A stretch of 64,000 nucleotides of DNA from Chelydra serpentina (lineage: Eukaryota > Chordata > Testudines > Chelydridae): positions 1,836,501-1,900,500 of the forward strand of contig JBAIAC010000056.1 of the NCBI GenBank assembly GCA_037349315.1, written 5' to 3'. Position numbers and translations under genes: made by a program. The notes below the pieces were generated by a model. It was not told the origin of the DNA, did not search any database, and saw only the letters and a list, made by a program, of their open reading frames with translations. Shown here one piece after another: positions 1 to 10,984 of the stretch; position 1 is the first letter of the stretch; the number at the start of each line of letters is the position of its first letter.

Positions 1-34
1 TTCTGGAGCACGGTAAGAGAAGGGAGGTGTGACC

Positions 35-337
35 CTTAGGCCAGGTCTACACTGGGGGGAGGATCGACCTACGATATGCAACTTCAGCTACGTGAATAGC
101 ATAGCTGAAGTCGGCGTATCATAGATCGACTTACCTGGCCGTAAGGATGGCGGCAAGTCAACCGCTGCCGCTCCCCCATCGACTCCGCTTCCGCCTCTTG
201 GTGAGGTGGAGTTCCAGAGCTGACGGGGAGCGTGTTCGGGGCTCGATTTATCGCGTCTATTTGAAATGCGATAAATCGATCCCCAGTAGATCGATCATTA
301 CCTGCCGATCCGGTGGGTAGTGAAGACATATTCTAAG
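35..337. mobile_element. MITE-like DNA transposon
   Basis: The ends form an imperfect terminal inverted repeat: CTTAGGCCAGGTCTACACT at the left, and the complement of the right end reads CTTAGAATATGTCTTCACT. The interior is rich in short palindromes around GATCGA. There is no coding capacity. I did not find a convincing target-site duplication, so the exact ends are uncertain. Confidence 0.5.
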
Positions 338-1900
338 AGACCCTTTATTCCAACTGGTAAAGGATGCACAACACCCCATTGCCAGAATATTTAGCTAAAC
401 TATGTCCTGTAGGTATCAGATAAAAACTGGTGACACAGTATCTTTGTGTGGTGTATGGTACGTTGTGTAGTGTATGGTACGTTGTGTAGAACAAGTTCCA
501 TATGTGTGGGTGCTGGAAATATGTTCTTAAAATCTGTTTTGGAGGCAATGGATACATAAGATGGCCTTAGACAAAAAATGTTTGGCCTGTCCACTGCAAA
601 CTAAGCAGGGCAACACCAGAGACAACGGCAATACATTTGCATCTAAGGTAGACAGAGCAATTGAGCCAACTGAGAAGCAAACTGACCAAGGAGTAGGGAG
701 ACAGCATGGTGTCTGCTTGCACAGCAGGGGAGAAAATCTTTATGTAGGGCCACGCATCAATGGAAAACATTTCAAAGGTTCACGGGACTATAAAAAGGGA
801 GGGAAAGAGCCCCTCAGCTATCTACCACTTAGGGGACATAGGGACAGCACTCTCTGAGCTTGTGAATGGCAGATCCTCTGGGCCTGAAGGGCAACAGGTG
901 CTGGGAGCCAGAAAGTGTTTTAGGCAAAGATCGAGGTTGCTAGAATTAAGTTTTAGGCACTAGAAAGCATATTCTTTTTATTTTGTTTGTAATCCTTTTC
1001 TATCTCTTATTCCTGCCTAGGATCACTTCAATCTGTGTTCTTTATTAACCAACTTCTTGTTTTATTACAAACCCATCTCAGTACTGTGCATTCAAGGGTG
1101 AGACCTCAGCTGAGTTAACAAGCAGGTGCAGGCTCTGTCTCTTTGGAGGGAGCAAACTTTAGTTTCTGTGGGTGGCCAGTAAGAGGGACTGGACACTGCA
1201 GACACACCTCAGGGGGACTGGCGTACAAGGCAAGGTTTAGACTGGCAGAGTCTCAAGGCATTTGCTGGTGAGGCGGACAGACTGGGGTGGCAGGGAGCTG
1301 CCACATACCTGAAGCTCCAGCAAAGCTCCCTCTTGCGGAGGTGGAGGAGTAACACGGGAGCTCACAGTTCTGGGTTCCCTGAGGAGAGCAGCACAAACCC
1401 ATTCTCAGCCCTTCAGCACAAACCCGTTCTCTCCTCCCCCTGTAGTGAGGGTGGCTAGAGACGGGAAAGTGATGGGTTCCTTTGGCTGGAGAAGGATGAA
1501 GACTGCAGGGTCTGCACTGAGGGTACTGGGCACTGACAGGCAAGGAGGCAGCTGGCACCCCCGGCTCTATCTCCCAGGGAGGTGGATCCATTGGAACAAA
1601 GGTCAGGCTGGTGCCTGCCACGCTAAGGGACAGAGCCAGCCCTGTTCCACATGCCCTGTAGTGCTAGGAGCTGGGATTCACCTTTAACCCCTCCGCCTCA
1701 TCACAGTGACAGGCCAAGAGAGTTGGGCTATGTGCTACGGGTCAGACAGTAACAAGAACTCAGCACCCAGCACTCACTCCCACTGAGAACACAGGCTGCT
1801 GCTGGGCCAATGGAGATACAGCTAAATAGTCTGTTCCAGAGCAACGGCCGCAGTCAGCAGACCCATGGGCTCTCTGTGCCCGGGCTCTGCACACACCGGG
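338..1900. other. Intergenic, no gene recognised
   Basis: Non-coding as far as I can see. It holds a short direct repeat (GGTACGTTGTGTAG twice near 458-490), an AT-rich stretch near 960-1080 and ordinary GC-rich sequence after 1250. Open frames here are short, overlap on both strands and match nothing I recognise. Confidence 0.5.
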
Positions 1901-1920
1901 CCTGGAGGTCTGCGCATTGC

Positions 1921-1926
1921 TTTATT
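1921..1926 (-). terminator. Poly(A) signal of left SANT-SCAN gene
   Basis: TTTATT on the plus strand reads AATAAA on the minus strand, about 360 nt after the predicted stop codon at 2289. The same signal in the same sequence context sits at 20974-20979 in the right-hand copy, which supports both as true 3' ends. Confidence 0.75.
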
Positions 1927-2288
1927 GAGACCAACCTGAGACGTGAAGGGGAAAGGAGAGGGCTTTGGAGACACTGTATCAAAAAGCTAGTGGAGTAGGA
2001 AAGGCTCCCAGGAAAGTCCAGTGACGAGACGCCAGCTGCCCTGGCTCAGCACAGGCCCTGCTGGATCCAGCTCCCAACACCCCCAGGCAGCCGGCCCAGC
2101 GCCCCTCAGGTCCTGTCCAAGGCCTCCCTGCTGCAGGCGCTGCCACGAGTATGGGGCGCGATGCTGGCGGCTCTGGGATCGAGTGGGAGGTCGTCACCTT
2201 CTTCCTGGTGCTGCCGCCGCTGCTGCTGAACATCGGGTGGGCTCCTTGGCGGTGGGCCACGGCCAGCTGCTCGCCAGGCACTTGGGCT

Positions 2289-5200
2289 TCAGGAGAGCTG
2301 CGGGGAGTGAGAGTGAGAACAGGAGTGGCCAAGCCCAGCCCGTCAGCCGCCCCCGGGCACTGGGGTCAGGTAACGAGCGTGTCCCTGGTCATCACGCTCA
2401 GAGCCCTGCATGCGCCAGTCACGGGGGGGAGACCAGCCCACGCTGCAGGGGTGTGCTGGCCACCAGCTCTTCCCTGCCCTCCAGCTGCCTGTGGCATTGC
2501 TCCGGAGCGTCTGCACCTGGACGCCGGTGCCAGCACAGAGAGGGCAGAGCAGGCACCCTGGCGGGGCTCCGAGCTCAGCTCGGAGCGGGGAGCAGCACTC
2601 GTCCCAGGGAAGGAAATACACACTGCTAGGGACGCAGGAAATGCCACTGACTCCCTGGCTCAGCGGGGCCCTGCACAGAGAGAACAGAGAGGAGGGGGGC
2701 CTGGAACAATCCCCCAGACAGTCACTGCAACATGAGCAGCACGTGCCCCTGGGGAGGCAGGGCCAGACCCCCGTGCCCTCAGTTCCCACCCCACAGCCAG
2801 CCCCCGAGCCAGGGGAGAGCCCCGGTAGCTGGCAGCAGCCACAGGTCTCTGATCCCCTCCAGGCCCAGCCCCGATGCAAAGGGCTGAGCACCCACAGCTC
2901 GGACGATCCCACAGAGGGGCCGGAGTTCAGCATCTGACGATCCAGGCCAGAGCCCACTGCAGCCCTGCCCTGCAGGGGAACCTGCATCTCTACTGAGAGC
3001 CGGACAGGGCTGGGGCAGGAGTCCTGGGGGCTCTCTCTGGCTAGGCAACAGGAATGGTCCTGACTTGCCAGGAAATCCACCCAGGCTTCCCAGCACAGCT
3101 GGCACCTGCCAGCAGCAGGGCAAGCTGCCAGGAGCAAAGGGGGGGACGGGGCACAGAGTTGGCACAGACGCAGGGGACGGAGTGTGTGGGGGTGGGGAGG
3201 ACACTCTCTGGGTACGACTCTGCAGGTTGGGCTCATTCTAGTCTCTCCCAGAGCTGAGCTCTGAGCCTGCCGCCCCCCAATCCTCCCTCACAAAGTGAGC
3301 CAGGCGCAGGTGCCATGGGGATGGGCATACGCAGCCACCAGGCAGAGGGGGACTCTGGAAGGGGCGGGACGAGATGAGCCAGACTCTGAGCATGGGGGGG
3401 AGGGGCAAGGAACGGACTCAGCTGTGACCGGCAGGAAGCCAATGGGGGGCAGAGACAGGGAACTTCCACACCGTGGTGCCCTCTGCCAGGCTGAACTCTG
3501 GTGGGTCCGTGCAGCACGACCCAAGGCAGCCGGGGGGGGGGGGGGGGGGGGCGGCACCAGGGCAGCTGTTCGTCCGGCTGGACACTTACGTGTGTCTGTC
3601 GGGTCATGGCCATGCCGGGGGTCTCGGCTGTACCCCAGGGGGGTTTGTTTGTTGTCGGCCTCCTCTCGTTCAGGATGCGCGAGATGGTGTCCAAGGCCTC
3701 AGCCAGGCCCTGCAAGTGGGTGCCGCTCAGCCCGTACAGCGTGGAAGCTGCAGGACAAACACACTGCATGAGTCTTGCCCTGTGGCTGGGAACAGAGCTC
3801 AGTCCCATCAGCTCCTGGGATAACAGCTCAATACTGCTGCCTGCTGATGGGAACCAGCCCTTCCCCACCTAGCTCCTGGGATAACAGCCTGCTACTGCCG
3901 CCTGCTGATGGGAACCAGCCCTTCCCCACCTAGCTCCTGGGATAACAGCCTGCTACTGCCGCCTGCTGACGGAAACCAGCACAGCACCCTCCCTAGCCAC
4001 TGGCGGAACAGCTCGCTAACACTGCCTGCTGATGGAGTTATTCCATTAGTGCATGCACTGGCACAGGGGGTGGGGTGTAGCTGAGGGGCTGGACACCGGC
4101 TCCTGCCCAGTGACTGACAGCTCAGGGACCCAGAGCCTGGCCTTTGACATTGAGATGCGGGGTTCAATTCACCCATGGACACATTGTCAGCATGGGCCAA
4201 ATCCCCAGAGGTGCAGGCTCTTTCTTCCTCTGGCCCAGGAGCCCCTTGTGAGATCAAACCCGAGAGTGCAGCAATCAGACAAGGGCTGATGACAGAGCAG
4301 CCCCAGATGGCAGCATCTGACCCATGGGCCGAGCACACAGCCCCCCACAACCACAGTTCCCCCAGGGCCAGCGCCTACCTTGGGTGATTCTGAGCTCCTC
4401 CCGCGCAGCGTCCAGCTCGGCCCGCAGCACCGTGCAGCCCAGGCAGCGGGGCCGGGCCCCCGGGCAGGTTGCGCCGTCGTCCAGTGCTCTGTCTGCGCTG
4501 CCCTCTCCGTCCCATGGGGAGTCCAAGGACGTCTCCAGGACGTCCCCGAGCAAGGGGCCGTCCAGCCCCGGGGAAGCACGGCCAGAGCTCCTGCGCTGGG
4601 GGCTGCAGGTCCAGTCACCCTTGGGGCCGGAGCGCTCCATCCGCACAAGGCCAGCAGGTGTCTGTTGCTCACATGGGGCACAGGGAACAGACAGCTGTGT
4701 GACCCCATTCTGAGCCTCCGAGACGTTGCTGCCCCCTTGAATGGTGGCTCTGCCCTGTGGCACGCCGTCCGTTCCCACGTGCCCTCCTGGGCCACCACTG
4801 CACAGCTCGGTCACCTTCCCCGCTGCTGGGCGTGGCACTGGGGCACCGTTCTTCTCTGCTTGCTGCAGGTGCCCGGCGCTCTGCGGTGGCTCTAAGCCAT
4901 TCTCCACTTGCTGCCCCTGCCTGGAGCCCGCTCTGTCGCACAGGGGCTGGGGAGCAGCTGCCTCGATCGCCCCCAGGCTCGGTCTCCGCGCCAGCGGGGT
5001 GCACGGCGTGGCAGCTGGGAGAATAAATCACCAAGAGTTACTGCTCGACAGAGACAGGGCCCAGTCTGGGGCCAAGGGGCTGGGCACATGCCAGCTGTGG
5101 CCAGACTCCCTGGGACCTTGGGCCAGTCACAGAGGGTCACTGGCCTCAGCTCTGTAACAGGGACGAGAGCATGGCCCTGCCTCACGGGAGGGTCAGGAAC

Positions 5201-8200
5201 CCATAGCGAAGTTGCCCTGGGACGTTCTCCGCAGGTTAATGAGAGCGGTGCCAGGGAGTGCACTCCCTGATACCTCCTCACGCAGGGCACATGTACAGAG
5301 ACCCTCCCCCACCTCCCTGGAGTTCTCCACAGTGCACTCAGCCTCACTGGGGGGATGGGGGTGATCAGTCAGGCACCTCACTGCCACTAACCCTCCCTAC
5401 GCTGTGGGGCCGTCAGCCTCAGTACAGCGACACACACTGCCAGCTGTCCTGTGCTGCGGGCATGCGCAGCCGATGTGGGGGCGACTCCGGGTATCTCCTG
5501 CTAGTCCCCCCGGGGCCCACCCCAGATAAGCCCCCAGAAACCAGAGACCAGCCCTCCGCTGGAGCCCACCCAGGGCTTCAGAGACAGCCGGATCCAGCGC
5601 TGGGGAAAGGAGCCCTCACCCAACAAGCCGCCATTCCAGCCGTTCTCCTGCCCGCTGGCCCCCTGGGGCGCCCTCTGCCGCTCAGCCAGCAGGGCCCGCT
5701 GCGCCGCACCGACATCCCTGGCCCCTTCCTGGGCTGGCACCCGCGCCTGAAACAACCAGTGTCTCTGCTTAGTGCCCGCTGGTCCAGCACTGTCCCCAGC
5801 ACCACACGGGCCCATGCCATGGAGCCACAAAACGTCCCCTGCACCATGGACCAGGCACAGGGCGAGCAGCAATCCTGGTGCCATCACCCCCGACACCACT
5901 CTGCTCCACGTGCTCACCTGGGGCTGCCACCCGGGCTTCTGGGGAACAAGCTGGAAATCCTCTGCCAGGGCCACGGCCTCCTGGCCGCTCTCCGGGCCAC
6001 GCTCCCGCACCCAGCTCTGCATTTCCTCAGGCAGGAGGCTCAGGAACTGCTCGAGAACCAGCAGCTCCAGCACCTGCTCCTTGGTGCGGGTCTCCGGCTG
6101 CAGCCAGCGATGGGAAAGTTCCCACAGGCGGCCGTAAACCTCCCGGGGCCCCTCGGCCTCCTGGTAGCAGAAGCCCCTGAAGCGCTGGCGCTGCGTCTCC
6201 CTGTCGTGGCGGCGCAGGACAGCTCCCTTCACCTTGGCACCGTCACCGGCCTCGCTGGCATCCAGGCTGGCGTGGATCTGTTGGGCTTCCCCGCCGAGGG
6301 GAGGGAGGAGTCGGGCTCCCCCCAGCCCTTTGGGCCCCTGGCAGGTGTCAGTCACTCGTCTGGAGGAGGCGAGATCGGTCTCATTCTCACCCCCTTCTCC
6401 ATCTCCCCGTGAGGCCAGGGGGCCCGGCAGCCCCTCCCGACACCGCTCGCCCCAAGGCTGCTGCCCGTTCAGCGGCTGCTGCGGCACCAGCCAGCGCAGG
6501 ATCTCGTCTGCCGTCCAGTACTGCACGGCGGGGGGTGCTTTCCCTGCTCGCTCCGGGGCTACCGCGGGGGCAGGGCCGGCTGCCTCGGCCTCCTGCCCCT
6601 TGGCCTGTGCTCGCACCGCCTGCTCCAGCAGAGCGTGGAACTGGAGCCCAGCTCCCTCCCGCGCCACCGGCTCTGGATCCTGCAGCGGGGGTGCGGGCTG
6701 GGCCAGGGCCCCCACCATCTCCAGCTGCTTCTGGAAGAGCTTCTCCAGGAGCTGGGCCTGGAACTCCCGGTCCTCCCGCCGCATCTCCCGGTCATGCTGG
6801 ATGAACTCGGCCAGGCTCTGCCTCTCCTCCGCCCTCCAGGCGCCAGCGCGTCTCGTCCGCTTCAACTCCAGCTGGCTGCGACCGTGCTTCTGGCTGGGGC
6901 CCCGTGGCGTTTCCTGCGGCCCATCCTCCCGCGCCTTGCGCTTCTTGGCCCGGAGGTGCACGAGCCGGTCCAGCGCCGAGACCAGCTTCCGGGAGGCCGG
7001 TTGGGGTTCCGCCGATGCCGATGGGGAAGGATCTGGGGAGAGTAAAAATCCAGATTGAGGGCCCATGGTGCACCTGGCCTGGCACGCAGCCCACTGTACC
7101 AGTATGGGTCACCCTCATATATTGGCCAGGGAAACAAAAACCTCTCCATGCAACAGACTAGGATCTCCCGCAGGACCCCCGACCTCAAATGCAGTGAAGG
7201 AGGGACTCCCAGCACCCAGCGATCCTTCGCAACAAGGGGGCTGTGGTGGGGTGGGTGCCCCATGGTGCCCCACCCCCTTGCATGAGTGGGCTGCAGCAAG
7301 CCAGTGAGCCTGCGTAGAAGGGCAGCCAATGGGAGGAGGGCTTATTGGGAGACAATCAGGGCCCAGATTGGAGACAGCCAATCAGGGCCAGGCTCAGCCC
7401 TATAAAAAGGCTGCCCAGGAGCGAAGCAGGGAGTCTCTCCCAGACCTTTAGAGGGGAAGGTCTGTCTCCTGCTCAGGAGACTAGCACCCAGGACAGCGCA
7501 GCGCAGCGCAGGGCAGAGACAGGGGAGCCTAGGAGAGCTCTAGCTGGTTACCTGCCAGGCAGTGAGCCCTGACTGGAAGGGCCTGGAGGGTGCAAAGGGG
7601 TCAGCGGGGAAGTGATCCAGGGAGACTGAGCAGATGAGGGGAGAGAAGGAGGGCAGGGAGGCGGCCGCTAGAGGGTCCCTGGGTCAGGACCCAGAGTAGT
7701 GGGCGGGCCTGGGTCCCTTCCCCCTTATCATGCACCTGGCCGTGAGAGGGGGCCATAACAGACTGCACCAGACCCCTGACAGAAGGGGATAGACTTTGGG
7801 GTGTGGTTGGCCACTGCGGCAGGGGCAAGCCAGAGGACTGCTATTAACCCCCCCCCCCCCCCCCAGAAGGGGGAGAGCGTGGACTAGGGGCCACTGCCGG
7901 AGGGCACTGTCCTGAAGGGGACGCTGCGAGCCAGGAGCAACGTGGGTCCAGACGCCGGCAAGGGAGCGGCAGATGGGATACCACCGGCGGAGGGCGCTCT
8001 GGGACTGCTGTGAGCTAATTCCCAGACCGACCGGCAGGGGGTGCCGCGGTGGTGAGTCGTAACCCTGTCACGGGCTTACCGGGCTCGTGTGGCAGCTCAT
8101 CCGCGGACGCCTCTTCCTCCTTCACCTGCACCCGGACAGCCTGCACCTCACCCAGCGGGTCCTGCACCTCAGGGAGCACATAGCCCGGCTCCTCACATCC

Positions 8201-8647
8201 CCAGCTCTCAGTGGCCTGGGTTCCCCAATGGTCAGAGGCTGGTGCCTCCCAGCTTTCCGGGGCTGCTGTGCCCTCCTGCCTGTCCGTGGCGCCAGGCCCC
8301 TCACCGCTCTCTGCCAGGAGACTAGAGCGGGTGCTGACACAGCGCTGCATGATCTGGTCCATCTCCTCGTAGAAGGGGCAGCGCATGGGTGGCCTCCCGG
8401 CCGCGTTGTTCTCCTTGGCCTTGCGATAAGCCACCTTCAGAGCTTTCATCTTCTCCCGGCACTGGTCCCCGGTGCGGTAGATGCCGAGCTTAGACAGGCG
8501 CTGAGAGATGCCATCATAGACAACCCTGTTCCTGCCATGGGAGCCCAGATCGTGCACAGCAGCTGCCTCTGCCCAGTAGGAGATGAGCACCATGACGTGG
8601 TCAGCCGGCCAGCTGGCCGCCCGCTCCGGGGGCCGGTCCCGACGCAT
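2289..8647 (-). CDS. Myb/SANT-like and SCAN domain protein, left copy
   Basis: Six coding exons on the minus strand: 8647-8080, 7032-5918, 5746-5620, 5014-4379, 3747-3590 and 2297-2289. All have GT/AG borders, and the phases (1,0,1,1,0) keep one frame of 870 codons plus TGA. Residues about 8-103 form a Myb/SANT-like (trihelix type) DNA-binding domain with a conserved W and the core GDQCREKMK. Exon 1 ends with a VKEE sumoylation consensus. Exon 2 starts with a basic AKKRKARED stretch (likely NLS) and a charged helical segment, then a SCAN oligomerisation domain at about 471-550 ([10 protein letters not shown] to VALAEDFQ). No C2H2 zinc fingers follow, unlike ZSCAN20/ZSCAN29, which share this domain order. 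The start is the ATG at 8647, with a good acceptor (TTTCCACAG) 32 nt upstream. The stop lies three codons into exon 6, so most of that exon is 3' UTR. Likely a nuclear DNA-binding protein; target unknown. Intron 2 (171 nt) is open and in frame. Confidence 0.82.
2298..3589 (-). other. Intron 5 of left SANT-SCAN gene
   Basis: This 1292-nt intron is more than twice as long as its counterpart in the right copy (507 nt), so sequence was gained here or lost there. Both ends are homologous between copies. It contains a G homopolymer near 3532-3551. Long open frames on both strands here (for example 2343-3236 minus) are GC-driven and lack recognisable domains. Confidence 0.6.
3811..4035. repeat. ~61-bp tandem repeat, about 3.5 copies
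   Basis: Successive copies start near 3838, 3899, 3960 and 4023, each with the core CTGCTGATGGGAACCAG and AGCTCCTGGGATAACAG. They lie in intron 4 of the left SANT-SCAN gene. The right copy has related single sequence near 19845-19880 and an inverted-looking piece near 19770, so the expansion appears specific to the left arm. Confidence 0.7.
7340..8071 (+). mobile_element. LTR-like repeat in intron 1 of left gene
   Basis: Absent from the corresponding intron of the right copy. It has a promoter-like layout: two CCAAT motifs (GCCAATGGG, GCCAATCAGG), a TATA box (CCTATAAAAAGG near 7400), then transcribed-looking sequence, a C homopolymer near 7850 and a GTAACCCTGTCAC end. No open reading frame of note. 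I interpret it as a solo Gypsy-type LTR or similar retroelement; I cannot name the family. Its 3' edge lies within about 10 nt of the exon 1 splice donor. Confidence 0.45.
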
Positions 8648-8681
8648 CCTCCGCAGGTAGCACCACACGGAGCTGGCTGCT

Positions 8682-9480
8682 GTGGAAACAGCTTGCACCT
8701 GGCAGGGATAAGAGGGTTTGTGCTAGTAACGTGGATACTGGGAGAACGAAGGACGGATTTGCTTGTAACATGTACACCTTGGGGAGAAAGGGACTATGCT
8801 GGTAAGGAACACGCTGGAGGCCGCAGAGTGGAGATACGCAAAGGAATGGTGTATGCCTGGGGGCGGAAGCGGGGGGATGGGAACGGGCGACACACGCATA
8901 AGTAAGGTGCACGCCCGGGGGTGGTGGCGGGGGACATGCAAGTAAGATGCACACCTGGGGGTGAGGGAGGGTACACACAAGTAAGGTGCATCACAAGTAA
9001 GGTGCATGCCCGGGGGCGGCACTGGGGGGGGGGGGGGAGAGACGCAGTAAGGGCCAGCACTCGAAGGCCTAACAGCCCTGCTTGCTACCCACAAACCTGC
9101 CCTGATCCAGTCAAGGGGAGGGAAAACCTGTCACTCGAACCCTGAGTCAGCCCTGCCCTGCCTGCAAACCTGCACTCAGCTGCACCATGTTAGCTGCAGT
9201 CCATGGCAAAGCAGGGGCTGGAATCAGCCCACAGCTTCCTGGCCAGACATGCAACCTGCACTCAGGGAACCCGACCGGCTGCACGCCCTGCTGGGCCACG
9301 CAGGACTGGAACTGTGGGACAAGTAGACAGCAGCCCAACTCGAGGGAAGGGAGCACTTCCCCTCCCCAACGCAGCGTCCTCCTAGAGAAGGGAGGGAAAC
9401 ACTCAGGAGTCAGCACAGGATACTCAGGTCAAGGTTAGAACAGCTCAGCCATCATTTCCCACACTGCTTGTTCCCCACCA
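8682..9480. repeat. Spacer with short degenerate tandem repeat
   Basis: Between about 8890 and 9040 a unit with the core AAGTAAGGTGCAYGCCCGGGGG is repeated three to four times, followed by a G-rich run near 9026. The rest of the spacer, upstream of the left SANT-SCAN start, has no recognisable coding sequence. Confidence 0.5.
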
Positions 9481-9489
9481 TAAACAACC

Positions 9490-9935
9490 CCCCTTCTCCC
9501 AGCTCCCTGCCCTATAACCCACCTCCTCACCCACTACCCAGCTCCCTGCCCTCTGCCTCAGATCCCTGCTCCTCTGACCCTTAACCCAGCTCCTGGCCCT
9601 ATAGCCCGCCTTCTGGCCCGCTACCCCATAACCCAGCTCCCGAATCCATAACCCAGCTTCCTGCCCCGTCCCACGGCTCCCTGCCCCCTTCTTCCCTTGC
9701 CCCAGCTCCTTGCCCCATAACCCAACTCCCTGCCCAAGACAGGCCCCCCCTACCCATCCACCCTCATACCCAGCTCCCTGCCCCCCAGCCAAGCCATGCC
9801 CTTCCCATTCACCCCCGGACTCAGCTCCCTGCCCCAACCCCATAGCCCATCTCCTAGCCCGCTACCCCTTAGCCCAACTCCCTGCCCCCCGGCCAAGACA
9901 GGACCCTCCCAGCTCCCTCCCCACCCCGGTGCCCA
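9490..9935 (-). repeat. Minisatellite, inverted relative to 10985-11990
   Basis: Degenerate copies of CCATAACCCAGCTCCCTGCCCC. On the minus strand this reads as the same GGGCAGGGAGCTGGGTTATGG core that makes up the larger array at 10985-11990 on the plus strand. The two arrays flank the CpG-rich centre as mirror images, which fits their being part of the inverted duplication. Copies here are much more diverged than in the right array. Confidence 0.7.
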
Positions 9936-9939
9936 GCTC

Positions 9940-10960
9940 GCTGCCCACAGCGCAGACCGGCCCCGCCCGCGGATACCTGGGGGGGCTCCAGGCGCTGACG
10001 TGAGGGGGGGGCCCTCCGGGCGCAGGCCTCGACCCAAGGCAGCGAGAGGTACAGGCCCGGCTCTGCCTATTGGCTACTGCTACAGGGAGGTGAGGGGGCG
10101 GGCAAATAGAAGTCCAGCCCTTCCGCGGTGTGACAGGAGAGTCTATCCAATCGCTGCCCACAGTCGGCTCTCTGACAGGCCTCTTCACCAATCGCTGATC
10201 GGATGCACTCCGGTGACGAATCAAGACCTCAACCTATCTCTGCCAGCTCCTGACTCGAGGTGTCAGCTAAAATTGACAGATGTCCAGCCCGCTCGTTGTT
10301 CCCGTCGACCCTGACTGGCCGCTCGATCAGCCAATCGGCGCTCCCTCTCTTTCATGACTGGTCAGCCAATAGTGGGGCGGTATCCTGGCATCAGCGGCCT
10401 ATGCGGAGAGCTTCCGGGGCAGGCGATGTGCCCCCGCCCACGCGGGGCTCTGGCAGCGGTAGGTGGGTCCTGTCCTGCTCCAGCTGAGCGCGCCGGGCGG
10501 GCGGCTCCGGGGCAGGGGCTCGCGCGGCTCTGCAGCCCCCACCTCCCCCGCGAGCCGTTGGTCTGGTTCCGCCCCGCGAGTTCGGCCCCGCCCCCGAGCG
10601 GAGAAGGGCCGTTTGCTCCGCTCCGCCCCCTAGGCCTCGTCCTGCCGTGCGGGCCGGGCGCCATGGCCCCGTGGGGCTGGGCTCGGGAGCCCGCCCCGGC
10701 CTGCTCAGCCCCTACGCCCGCCCCGCGAGCCGCGGCCTGGAGCCAGTCCCGGCTGCGGGGCACTGGGCCCCGCGTGGGGTCCCGCTCGCTGCCGGGCGCG
10801 GCTCGCCTCACCTCCCGGCGGGCGCTCCGGGGCCTCGGCTCGCGTAGCCCGGCGCCACTTGGCTGCGAAAAGCCGCGCTCCTTTGTGTCGGGGCAGAGCG
10901 GGGACCTCGGGGGGGAAAGCAACGGGGGCCATGGGCTGGGGCGAGAGAGACCCCACCGGG
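9940..10960. promoter_or_regulatory. CpG-rich island, probable bidirectional promoter
   Basis: Very GC- and CpG-dense sequence, especially 10400-10930, with GC-box-like CCCCGCCC and GGGGCGG elements, CCAAT-type motifs (GCCAATCG, GCCAATAG near 10330-10375) and no recognisable exon homology. It lies between two divergent paralogous genes, roughly 1.6-2 kb from each start codon. Untranslated first exons of either gene may lie here, spliced to acceptors near 8680 (minus) and 12218 (plus). That is inference; no transcript evidence is available. Confidence 0.55.
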
Positions 10961-10984
10961 ACCCGGAACACGGGCCCCTTAGGC

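Noticed and set aside
2021..2735. Plus-strand frame with a hydrophobic segment (EWEVVTFFLVLPPLLLNIG), also present antisense in the right copy (20749-19991)
   Set aside because: It lies antisense to the last exon and 3' UTR of the SANT-SCAN gene, is bounded by no supported exon structure, and its conservation is explained by the duplication. It remains the least certain rejection.
5258..6412. 384-codon plus-strand frame, and similar antisense frames at 6234-7058 and 15317-16141
   Set aside because: Antisense shadows of the GC-rich SCAN exon and its neighbours.
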